From contig CAITLU010000039.1 in the NCBI GenBank assembly GCA_903893315.1, forward strand, positions 25,527 through 89,526: DNA of 64,000 nucleotides, read 5' to 3'. The notes under the pieces are model-generated. The model made no database searches. It worked only from the letters and a program-made list of their open reading frames with translations, and was not told where the DNA came from. The translations under genes and the position numbers were made by a program. This document shows, one piece after another, positions 33,702-45,245 of this stretch (positions within the stretch are counted from its first letter, which is position 1; each line of letters starts with the position of its first letter). The DNA comes from an uncultured bacterium (lineage in GTDB: Bacteria > Desulfobacterota > Binatia > UBA1149 > CAITLU01).

Positions 33702-35014
33702 TTCTTGGGCTGGTCGGCGCGTTCGCCGAACGTGGCGGCGTTTTCGGCACGGATGCTGGCGATGATGGCCGGGAAGTCGGCCTGGGTGATGCGGTGGCTG
33801 TCCGTGCGCGGGAACGGAAACCCGTGGCTTGCCAGTTCGTCGTTCACCTCGATCTGCAATGTAACGTAGTCGGTGAACGGCTCGCCCTCGAATCCGTCGG
33901 GATTTCTCAGCCACAGCGGAGGCCCGGCGTCTTTGCATCCATCGTACGGTGCGGGATCCGGCGCGAACGCCGCTGAGACGATCCATGGCTTGATCAGAAC
34001 GCCCAACTCCATGTTGCGCCGCATCGTCAGTTGCCAGTCCGGGATCAGCTTGGCCGGGTTCCACCAGATACCCGCGACCGATCGGATCGCTTCTCCACCC
34101 GACTGCTTCGGCACCGCCTGCAGACGCTTCAGGACCATCGGGATCCACGCGTCCATCGCTTCGTTGTAACGTTGTTCGTCGTTTGCGTCGTGCCGGAAAC
34201 TGATGCCGGCCGCCAGTTTTATTCCGATCAGATCGGAGTAGAGGTCCTCGGGCGAGAATGCCGAGATCTTCTCGGGCCAGCCCGGCATCGTCCCGTAGCC
34301 GTACCAGGTGGCGATTTCGTGCCAGACCGACAGTTGAAAAGTGAGCCACTGCGCGAGAGCGACCGCAGTGGTGTAGCGGCCGGGATCGGCGATGAGTTTC
34401 TTGTTGATTGGGTTGAGCACGATACGGCGCGCTCCGCCCTGGTCGGACAACTCGATGTTCCCGCCTGGATCCATGTTGCGGCTGACCTGGGCTGTCAGGT
34501 AGACGGTCATGTCCGCGCAGTCGCGGACGTGTGCGATGTCGATGAACCCGCCACGGCAGGTGTAGACCAGGCCGTTCTCTTCGCTTTCCAGCAGGCCGCT
34601 CGCGTTGCTCGACGTATTTGCGAGCAGGCCCACGTTGTACTTGTGGGGACCGAGATCCTTGGGTCCGCGGATGTTGCCGAGCGTGAGTCCGGGGACAGGG
34701 ATCAAACCGACCGCAACGCGCAGATCGGCGCCGAAGGCGCAGCAGGGCCGCAGGTTGGTTGGTTCGGGAGGCAGTGGAATCAAGCCGGGGTCGAACTCCG
34801 GCGTCGCGCTCGGATAGGTGTCGCCGATGGCGGCAGCGACGGCGGTGTCGGGTGCACGTACCTCGGCGGGCGCCCGCCACGCCGAGATGGTCGCACAACC
34901 GCCGGTCCACAGCAGAGCCAACACGCAGGCCGCGCCGCGCCGCAGGCTGCGCCGATGCCGGATTGTAGTCGTGAACTGCGTCACACGGGGCGGTCCGCCC
35001 ATGGTGTCGTGCAT
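33698..35014 (-). CDS. DUF4056 lipoprotein
   Basis: About 438 residues. A basic N-terminus and hydrophobic stretch end in a lipobox-like LLWTGGC, so the protein is probably lipid-anchored. The mature part has LRPCCAFGADLRVAVG, ALAQWLTFQLSVWHEIATWYGYG and FSPEDLYSDLIGIKLA, which match the DUF4056 family of unknown function. The His-Glu pair in WHEIATW is a candidate active site but I have no evidence of chemistry. I use the ATG at 35014; starts at 35002 or a nearby GTG are possible. It lies 65 bases after a phospholipase-A2-like lipoprotein gene on the same strand. Confidence 0.8.
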   Translation of the reverse strand: MHDTMGGPPRVTQFTTTIRHRRSLRRGAACVLALLWTGGCATISAWRAPAEVRAPDTAVAAAIGDTYPSATPEFDPGLIPLPPEPTNLRPCCAFGADLRVAVGLIPVPGLTLGNIRGPKDLGPHKYNVGLLANTSSNASGLLESEENGLVYTCRGGFIDIAHVRDCADMTVYLTAQVSRNMDPGGNIELSDQGGARRIVLNPINKKLIADPGRYTTAVALAQWLTFQLSVWHEIATWYGYGTMPGWPEKISAFSPEDLYSDLIGIKLAAGISFRHDANDEQRYNEAMDAWIPMVLKRLQAVPKQSGGEAIRSVAGIWWNPAKLIPDWQLTMRRNMELGVLIKPWIVSAAFAPDPAPYDGCKDAGPPLWLRNPDGFEGEPFTDYVTLQIEVNDELASHGFPFPRTDSHRITQADFPAIIASIRAENAATFGERADQPKK

Positions 35015-35079
35015 CGGCGCCAGACAACAAGAACGGCGAGCGTATGTCGAGTCGCGCTCGTTTCTGTGGTGCTGCGGCC

Positions 35080-35586
35080 TCAAAAATGATCCTTGTTGTC
35101 GTCCGCATCGGGCCATGACGCGCAGTGGTCCAGTGCCGGTCCGTCGCGATCATATCCTCGGCATGGGTTCCAGCCGTATCCCCATCGCCACGGGAAGGGT
35201 AGCTGAGCGCTTCCTCCCAGCCGTGTCGTAGCGTAGGCCAAGGAACCGAGCAGGGCCGAGCGTCTCTTCGCGACGATGCACCGGCGCAAGCGCATGTCGG
35301 CTTGGTTCCGAGCCTGTTCCCCTCCTCCGCACCAGTACGCGAGGTCGTGCTCGATGCAGCACTCCACCCAGTTGCCGTCGGGTGACATCGAGCAGCCATC
35401 GGTGGTGAATGGATGCGGCGGCAGGTCCGCATCCCCGCGGATCGCAGCGCAGGCCTCTCGCGCTCGCCTCGCCAGTTGCTGCGCCGCCTGACGGTCTTCG
35501 CGGTACGGTGACAGACGAAACCCGGCCGGCGTACATGCCGCGCAGGCCAGCGCCAGCAGCGACACTGCCAGCACCAGCCGAGTCAT
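35080..35586 (-). CDS. Small exported lipoprotein with phospholipase-A2-like motif
   Basis: 168 residues from an ATG at 35586. The N-terminus (MTRLVLAVSLLALACAACTP) looks like a lipoprotein signal. The mature part holds TTDGCSMSPDGNWVECC, then IEHDLAYWCGG: Cys76-Cys77-x2-His80-Asp81-x2-Tyr84, the arrangement of the secreted phospholipase A2 active site (CCxxHDxxY). Ten cysteines in the mature protein suggest disulfides. It may cleave phospholipids in the envelope; catalysis is untested. It precedes the DUF4056 gene in the same direction, probably one transcript. Confidence 0.78.
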   Translation of the reverse strand: MTRLVLAVSLLALACAACTPAGFRLSPYREDRQAAQQLARRAREACAAIRGDADLPPHPFTTDGCSMSPDGNWVECCIEHDLAYWCGGGEQARNQADMRLRRCIVAKRRSALLGSLAYATTRLGGSAQLPFPWRWGYGWNPCRGYDRDGPALDHCASWPDADDNKDHF

Positions 35587-35737
35587 CGGGGCAGCGACTG
35601 CGCGCACGCGCCTGCGGCCGTGAAACCTGAGTCCGTGAACGGCCCGTCCGGCCTTCTTCACGTAGGCGGTAAGTGTTGCCCACCGACTCCGGTTGATTGC
35701 TGGATGTGTCTGCAAGCGACCCCGACTCGCCATTCAC

Positions 35738-35795
35738 GCGCTGCACTGCCTGACTCGACGCTGACCGCGCACCGTCGAGTCAGGCAGTGCAGCGC
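35738..35795. terminator. Perfect 23-bp-arm hairpin
   Basis: 35738-35760 and 35773-35795 are exact reverse complements, with a 12-base loop. It lies 55 bases beyond the end of the Tyr/Pro-rich gene (minus strand) and 150 bases upstream of the lipoprotein gene. There is no U-tract in either direction. It may be a factor-assisted terminator, an RNA-processing site or a mobile-repeat remnant. Confidence 0.7.
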
Positions 35796-35849
35796 ACACC
35801 CTCTCCGAGACGTATGCGGGTTGGCTCTACCGGAGGAAGAATTCCCGCC

Positions 35850-36212
35850 TCAATACGGAGGCCGGCCGTAGTACGTCGGCGCGCCGTAATAGACCGGCGG
35901 CGGCGCGTAGTAGACCCGTGGGGGAGCGTAGTAGACGCGCGACGGCGCCGGATAATAGTAGACCGGCGGCGGTGCCTGATAGACCGGCGGCGGCGCGGCG
36001 TAGTAGGGGCCCGACAGCGCGTCCGCGATGGCGGCCACGCCCAGCAGCGCACCGGTGATGCCGGCCGCCACCGCCCAGCCGTGACCGTAGGAGTGGGAGT
36101 AGGAGTGGGAGCGTGGCGCCTGATGGCCGCTCCGCCAATCGTCCGCATGGGCCGAAGATGCGACCAGGCTCAAGGTCAGGATTCCTGCCACAAGCGCTAC
36201 ACCGTTCTTCAT
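35850..36212 (-). CDS. Exported Tyr/Pro-rich repeat protein
   Basis: 120 residues. Signal peptide (GVALVAGILTLSLVASSAHA), a His/Ser-rich stretch, one further hydrophobic segment (AVAAGITGALLGVAAIA) and a C-terminal half made of PVYYAPP-like repeats. Such tails occur in small envelope proteins of proteobacteria with unknown roles. A GAGGA lies about 12 bases before the ATG. I do not assign a function. Confidence 0.8.
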   Translation of the reverse strand: MKNGVALVAGILTLSLVASSAHADDWRSGHQAPRSHSYSHSYGHGWAVAAGITGALLGVAAIADALSGPYYAAPPPVYQAPPPVYYYPAPSRVYYAPPRVYYAPPPVYYGAPTYYGRPPY

Positions 36213-36361
36213 TGTCCGATCCGTCCTCGTCGGGGGTTCTACGCCGAGCCCGCCCGATCAGAGCCTGCGCCCGTTCGGTAGGCGGCGTTCTTCCGACACA
36301 AGGCAGACGATACGCCCGTTCGCAGATTCATTCCAAGACGATCTTTTCGGAGAAGTGTGAG

Positions 36362-36410
36362 CTGGCTTTCCACTCGCCCCGCGCCGGGCCGCGGGTGAGT
36401 GGAAAGCCAG
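36362..36410. terminator. 18-bp-arm hairpin after gdhA
   Basis: 36362-36379 pairs with 36393-36410, with one G-U position and a 13-base loop. It lies 22 bases beyond the gdhA stop on the minus strand. No U-tract follows. Confidence 0.65.
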
Positions 36411-36431
36411 TGTTGCCTCGATGGCTGCTAA

Positions 36432-40488
<4,057 letters not shown>

Positions 40489-40615
40489 GGTAAAGCGACG
40501 CGGCGCTCGCGGACAAGCGAAGTGGCGGGGCCGCGCGCGGGCCTCGGTTCCGACGTCGCCGTGGGCTTCGAACAGTGTCGGAAGACTTTCAACAGATCGG
40601 GAAACCGGAGGCTAT

Positions 40616-41518
40616 ATGAGCAACACCCAGCGCCAGGACATCGAATTCCAGAGCGACGGCACCACCTGCCGCGCCTGGCTGACTTTTCCTGCGGAGGCCG
40701 GCAGACCGGTGCCGCTGGTGCTGATGGCCCACGGTTTCGCCGCCACCCGCGACATGCACCTCGAGCAGTACGCGCAGCGCTTCAACGCTGCCGGCTTCGC
40801 TTCGATGATTTTCGACTACCGCAGATTCGGCGCGAGCGACGGGCAGCCGCGCAATTGCCTGAACCCGCGACATGAGATCGCCGACTGGCACGCGGCGCTC
40901 GCGTACGTGCGCACGCTGCCTGGCATCGACAGGTCGCACATCGCGCTGTGGGGAACGTCGTTCGCAGGCGGACTGGTGATTTCGGTGGCGGCCGGGGACG
41001 GCAACGTTGCCGCCACCGTCAGTCAGTGCCCGATGCTGGACGGACGCGCATCGGCGCTGGAGATCGCGCGCTACGCCGGGCTGTTTTCGCTGCTGCGTCT
41101 GAGCGCGCACGGCATCGTCGACGTCGTGCGTTCGCTGCTTGGCATGACGCCGCATTACATACCGATCGTGGCCAGGCCGGGCGAGGTCGGTGTGATGACC
41201 AGCGCCGACGCCTGGGACGGCTATCTGAATCTGGTGCCCCCCGGTTTCCGCAACGAGGTGACTGCCCGCACTGCACTGCAAGTACCGCTGTTCAGGCCGG
41301 TCACCGACGCCGCGAAAGTGAAGTGTCCCGCGCTGTTGCAGATCTGCGAGCGCGACAGCGTGGCGCCGGCGTCGGCGAGCGAGAAGGCCGCTGCCGATAT
41401 CGCGAAGGCCGAAGTAGTGCGCTACCCCGTCGGACATTTCGACGTGTACATCGGGCCGGACTTCGAGCGCAGCGTGGGCGACCAGGTACGGTTTCTGCGC
41501 AAGCATCTGGGCGGCTGA
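40616..41518 (+). CDS. Alpha/beta hydrolase
   Basis: 300 residues, no signal peptide. The oxyanion strand is LVLMAHGFAATRD, the nucleophile elbow G-T-S-F-A-G-G, and the catalytic histidine is likely in YPVGHFDVY, with aspartate in the ICERDSVAP segment. It resembles dienelactone-hydrolase-like and acyl-peptide-type esterases. CGGAGG lies 4 bases before the ATG. It may hydrolyse an ester or thioester intermediate made with the upstream dehydrogenase; this is inference from adjacency. Confidence 0.88.
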   Translation: MSNTQRQDIEFQSDGTTCRAWLTFPAEAGRPVPLVLMAHGFAATRDMHLEQYAQRFNAAGFASMIFDYRRFGASDGQPRNCLNPRHEIADWHAALAYVRTLPGIDRSHIALWGTSFAGGLVISVAAGDGNVAATVSQCPMLDGRASALEIARYAGLFSLLRLSAHGIVDVVRSLLGMTPHYIPIVARPGEVGVMTSADAWDGYLNLVPPGFRNEVTARTALQVPLFRPVTDAAKVKCPALLQICERDSVAPASASEKAAADIAKAEVVRYPVGHFDVYIGPDFERSVGDQVRFLRKHLGG

Positions 41519-41668
41519 ACTTCACGCCTGCGCGGCATATAGCAGCGAAGAAGCCTGCTGCCGTGTCGATGACTCGCGAGGTAATCGCGTGGCTCTCGCC
41601 GGTCGACGGCGCAAGTCTGCACGCGCAGTTGCCGCGGCGTGACAGCGCGTGACGGCGCGGCCGGTAGA

Positions 41669-42835
41669 TCAACGAAGCGACGGCAGGTAGTGCTCGGCTT
41701 CGGCCAGGACGGTACGCAGGTCTCGCGGGTCGGCGTGTTCGTGGATGCAACCGCAGCCCAGGCAGGCGCGATTGGAGCGGATCGGGAAACGGTCGCAGGG
41801 CAGGACAGCGCCAGAGTCGTCGCGGCGCCGGCCGTGCTCGGCATCGCTCGCAAGCAGCGAGGCGTCCGACCCGGCGCTGTAGTGCCAGTTCGTCAGCACG
41901 CAGCCGCCGCCGTTCTCGGGCGTGGGGCACGAACAGATGCAGTAGGGCTGATCAAACAGGCGCATGGTCGAAAAGATCGCGCCCTTTGCGAGGTACATGA
42001 TCGTGGCCAGTTCGAAGGCCAGTTCCTTGTGCAGCAAGCGCGCCTTGTGATTGGCGTGCAACGAGTGGATCCAATTAGGCGTGTAAGGCTCGATTACCGG
42101 CAGAAACTCCCAGAACGGGTAGGTGCGTTCCACCAGCACATCGAGCCGATAGGCTTGTGATCCGTTGCGGCGAGCTTCGAGCAGTGTTCGGCCGAGGTCG
42201 ACGAAGGCCGGGTCGCAGTCGGGAATCGTGTCGCCGTGGCGGTCGAGAAGCGACTCGAAGCGGTCGACGAAACGGTCGAGTAGAATTCGCTGGTCGGCCG
42301 CGTCGGCTCTGAGATAGACGCGGCTGCCGTCCGCGTACAGATCCTGGCTGACTTTCGAACTGCGGCACGTGCAGTGGCCCATGAACACCACCGGTGCCTC
42401 GAGCAACTCGCGCCACACCGCCTGGATCGGTTTGACGGCACCGTTCAGGATGTTCTCGAGTCCGATGTCGCGCAGACGCCCAAACACCTCGCCCGGCATG
42501 TTGGTGATCCACCACGGCGCCAGCACGAGCAGTTCGTGCACGACCGGTATGGTGGGCTCACGGCGCCACAGGAAGTAGTCGCCGATCTTGCGCGCTACCC
42601 GTCGTGCCACCGAGACGTCGACACCTTCAGGCGCGCCGTTGAGCACGGCCTCGGCGAGTCCCCGCAGCAGGTCGGCCTTTGCCGACGGTGCCATCGCTTC
42701 GGGCAGCGGCTCTGTGTTGGCGTAGGCCCTGATGTCCTTGATGTGAGAGACAAGAGCACCGATCTGGGCCCAGACGCGCGGCAACCGGCGGCGCATCTCC
42801 AACTCTTCGAGGCTGTCGTAAACCTGAGAACTCAT
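41669..42835 (-). CDS. Cysteine-rich protein of unknown function
   Basis: 388 residues, largely helical, no signal peptide or membrane segment. I do not recognise the family. Cysteines cluster in four places: GHC-x-CRSS (about residue 160), C-x-C-x-C...GGGC (about 310-325), LPCDRFP, and RACLGCGCIHEH near the C-terminus. Such CxC/CxxCxC arrangements usually hold iron-sulfur clusters or zinc; the CxCR motif in particular recalls some ferredoxin-like proteins. The start ATG at 42835 (MSSQVYDSLEELEMRRRLPR) has no strong ribosome site. Convergent with the alpha/beta hydrolase gene. Confidence 0.72.
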   Translation of the reverse strand: MSSQVYDSLEELEMRRRLPRVWAQIGALVSHIKDIRAYANTEPLPEAMAPSAKADLLRGLAEAVLNGAPEGVDVSVARRVARKIGDYFLWRREPTIPVVHELLVLAPWWITNMPGEVFGRLRDIGLENILNGAVKPIQAVWRELLEAPVVFMGHCTCRSSKVSQDLYADGSRVYLRADAADQRILLDRFVDRFESLLDRHGDTIPDCDPAFVDLGRTLLEARRNGSQAYRLDVLVERTYPFWEFLPVIEPYTPNWIHSLHANHKARLLHKELAFELATIMYLAKGAIFSTMRLFDQPYCICSCPTPENGGGCVLTNWHYSAGSDASLLASDAEHGRRRDDSGAVLPCDRFPIRSNRACLGCGCIHEHADPRDLRTVLAEAEHYLPSLR

Positions 42836-43024
42836 GACATCGCCGCTGCGAACCCTGGATGGCACGGCGGCCGCCGAACAGCAAGGATCGAGCGCCGATG
42901 TGCGGCTCGTACGGCTACTCCAACGCGAGGTGTCGAGGCTGTCGGCGAGGCGGCGGTTGAGGAGAGGTTGCTGGTGATGCAGGTGGCGGCCGCGGCGTTG
43001 CGGCTCAGCCGGGTTAGTCGTTGA

Positions 43025-43069
43025 TGCGATCGCGCCGTCGCTTCGAATGTCGGCGACGGCGCGATCGCA
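43025..43069. terminator. Perfect 17-bp-arm hairpin after the GST gene
   Basis: 43025-43041 and 43053-43069 are exact reverse complements with an 11-base loop. It lies 17 bases beyond the GST stop on the minus strand. No U-tract. Confidence 0.65.
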
Positions 43070-43085
43070 ATCCTGGCGAATCGGA

Positions 43086-43736
43086 TCAGCCGCCGAACAT
43101 CGCGCGTTCTTCCTCGATCAGTTTTGCGAACGTGGGCCTCGCGAAAATCCTGGTCAGGTAGGCCGCCAGCTTCGGCCAACGTCCTGCGTCCACCGTGTAC
43201 CGGGCGTGCGCGAGGTTGACGAACTGGGTGGCGACCGCGATGTCGGCGATCGAGAACTTGCTTCCCACCAGGAATTCACCGCCCGCTGCGAGCAATCCTT
43301 CCAGGTAGTCCTGCAACGGCGGCAGGTCTTCGTTGATCGCTTTGGTGACTATGGCTTCGTCGGTCGGGTGTCCCATGAAGCGCGGGCCCACCACGCGTTG
43401 GAAGAAGATAGCGGCGGTGCCTTTGGTGGCGAGACCGCCGTCGGCGAACTCCTCGAGAAACAAGGCGTGCCCACGTTCGCGCGCGTCCTTGGGGAACAGC
43501 GGCGGGTTCGGGTACTTCACTTCGAGGTAGTCGAGAATCGCCGACGAGTCGGGGAGATAGTAATCGTCCTCCTGATAGACCGGGATCTTGCCGAGAGGGC
43601 TGATCTTCTTGAACTCGGGCGACGGGTTGAAGGGGAATACCGGTTCGAGATCGTACTCGAGGCCCTTCTCGGCCAGTGCCACGCGCACTTTTCGTACGAA
43701 CGGCGAAGCTCCTGCTCCATGGACTATACGCGTCAT
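43086..43736 (-). CDS. Glutathione S-transferase family protein
   Basis: 216 residues. The N-terminal thioredoxin-like domain has GASPFVRKVRVALAEKGLEYDL with Ser in the catalytic position, then PLGKIPVY and PDSSAILDYLE (the glutathione gamma-glutamyl site). The C-terminal helical domain contains FSIADIAVATQFVNL. It should conjugate or isomerise electrophiles with glutathione. Its start overlaps the regulator's stop by 4 bases, so the two are translationally coupled. Confidence 0.92.
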   Translation of the reverse strand: MTRIVHGAGASPFVRKVRVALAEKGLEYDLEPVFPFNPSPEFKKISPLGKIPVYQEDDYYLPDSSAILDYLEVKYPNPPLFPKDARERGHALFLEEFADGGLATKGTAAIFFQRVVGPRFMGHPTDEAIVTKAINEDLPPLQDYLEGLLAAGGEFLVGSKFSIADIAVATQFVNLAHARYTVDAGRWPKLAAYLTRIFARPTFAKLIEEERAMFGG

Positions 43737-44491
43737 CTTGTTGCTCCTTGTGTCTTGTTTCGAGAGTTACGTGGTGGAATTACCCGTTCCATCGAGGTCT
43801 GCGCGGGCGTTCCTCGATGAATGGATTCGGGGTCGGGCGGGGGGCGGAAATCGAAGAGCCGGGGGATTGCGGCGACGGCGCGCGCGTCGCCTTCGACGCG
43901 GATACGTCCGCAGGCGATGGCTTCGCCGACATCGAGGAGGCCGTTGGCGAGCAGCAGCAGGTCGAACTCCTCGGTGCGTACACAGGCCTGTGACGGGCGC
44001 GGCAGCACTGAGACATCGGTTCCTTCGGGGCCGCCGGAGATATGGATCTCGAAGTCCTCGGGCTTGGCTGCGATGACGACGCGCAGACTGCACGTCGGCG
44101 TGGCCTCGCGGCGCGCGAAGGTCTGGAGGCCCATCAGCATCCACCGCGGCTCGAAACGTTCCTCGGGGCAAGGCTCGCCGAGAAAGCGCATTCCCCAGCG
44201 GATCAGTTCCATCATCACCGGACGCAGAGCCCTGCCGGCCTCGGCCAGTTCATAGACCGTAGAAGCCGCGGGTGCCGGCAAATCGCGCTTGGCGATCAGG
44301 CCCTTGTCCTCAAGGCGGGCCAGACGCCCTGCCAACACGCTGGAACTGACCCCGGGCAGCCGAGCCTTGAGGTCGCTGAAGCGCTGCGGGCCCGGAACCA
44401 GCTCGCGCAGCAGCAGCAAGGTCCAGCGCTCGCCGAGAATTTCGACGGCGCGGGTCAGCGGGCAGAACTGGGCGTAGCGGATGTCGGGCAA
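43733..44491 (-). CDS. HxlR family regulator with SCP2-like C-terminal domain
   Basis: About 252 residues. The N-terminal winged helix is classic HxlR (YAQFCPLTRAVEILGERWTLLLLRELVPGPQRFSDLKARLPG). The C-terminal ~110 residues (SLRVVIAAKPEDFEIHISGG ... LLLLANGLLDVGEAIACGRIRVEGD) resemble the sterol-carrier/SCP2-like domain fused to such regulators in some bacteria, which would make it lipid-sensing. The start is uncertain: the frame is open far upstream, but family comparison favours a TTG at 44491 just before PDIRYAQF. A possible -35 (TTGACT, 44527-44522) lies upstream. Confidence 0.83.
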   Translation of the reverse strand: MPDIRYAQFCPLTRAVEILGERWTLLLLRELVPGPQRFSDLKARLPGVSSSVLAGRLARLEDKGLIAKRDLPAPAASTVYELAEAGRALRPVMMELIRWGMRFLGEPCPEERFEPRWMLMGLQTFARREATPTCSLRVVIAAKPEDFEIHISGGPEGTDVSVLPRPSQACVRTEEFDLLLLANGLLDVGEAIACGRIRVEGDARAVAAIPRLFDFRPPPDPESIHRGTPAQTSMERVIPPRNSRNKTQGATR

Positions 44492-44821
44492 GGAGGCGAG
44501 ATATCGGCCGCGTGGTTCGAAAGTCAAACCGCGCGGTGCGAAAAAAGAACCCCCGGTGCTTCGCCGGAGCGCGACATCCGCGGCGGGCGCGATGCGTCCA
44601 GGCAAGGTGCGGGGCGAGTGAGGCTCATGGCACGTCGAATGCGGTTCGTGTCGCGTGATTGCGATGCCCCCGCGCCGCTCGGCGACTGCGCAGCGACGGC
44701 CCCTTCGCCGGTGCGCGGTTTCCAATCGCAGTCGCCCCTAGGCACTTTCGCCCATGCTTATCACCCGCGATCATTTCCCGACCTCCGTCGTTGCGTCTCA
44801 GACCCTTGCCGGGGCGTCGCT
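44492..44821. other. Divergent promoter region between HxlR regulator and VOC gene
   Basis: 330 bases between divergent starts. It contains TTGACT on the minus strand at 44527-44522 and, 16-18 bases on, AT-rich ATATCT, a weak promoter for the regulator. A-run AAAAAA at about 44541-44546. No repeat or palindrome longer than 6 bp seen. Confidence 0.35.
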
Positions 44822-45244
44822 ATGAAGGCCGTCCTCGATCACATCGTGCTCGCCGTCCTCGACATGGATGCGATGCTCGCGTTCTACTGCGGCGTCGTCG
44901 GTTTGCCGGCCGAACGCGTCGATGCGTATCGCGACGGCAGTGCGCTGTTCCCGTTCGTGAGGCTCGGCGAGAGCACCATCATCGATCTGTTTCCGCGCGA
45001 GATGTGGGCCAAAGGACTCGAAGGGTCGGCTGAGCAACAGCGCGCTGGCCGCTTCCCGAACCTGAATCATTTTTGTCTGGCCGTCGACGCTGCCGAATGG
45101 GAGCCGTTGCTTGCGCGTTTTGCCGCTGCCGGAGTCGCGATCGACTCGGGGCCGATGAGGCTGTCGGGCGCCCGCGGCGAAGCGCTGGCCATCTACGTCG
45201 CCGATCCCGAAGGCAACAAACTCGAAGTGAGATTCTACGACTGA
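44822..45244 (+). CDS. VOC family (glyoxalase-like) protein
   Basis: 140 residues. One vicinal-oxygen-chelate unit pair: LDHIVLAVLDMDAMLAFYCGVVGLPAERV at the start and FPNLNHFCLAVDA..., ending YVADPEGNKLEVRFYD. Metal ligands are likely His7 and the glutamate in LEVRF. It could act as an epimerase, dioxygenase or glyoxalase; unresolved. The acyl-CoA ligase gene begins 1 base after its stop, so the two probably act on one substrate. Confidence 0.88.
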   Translation: MKAVLDHIVLAVLDMDAMLAFYCGVVGLPAERVDAYRDGSALFPFVRLGESTIIDLFPREMWAKGLEGSAEQQRAGRFPNLNHFCLAVDAAEWEPLLARFAAAGVAIDSGPMRLSGARGEALAIYVADPEGNKLEVRFYD

Positions 45245-45245
45245 C

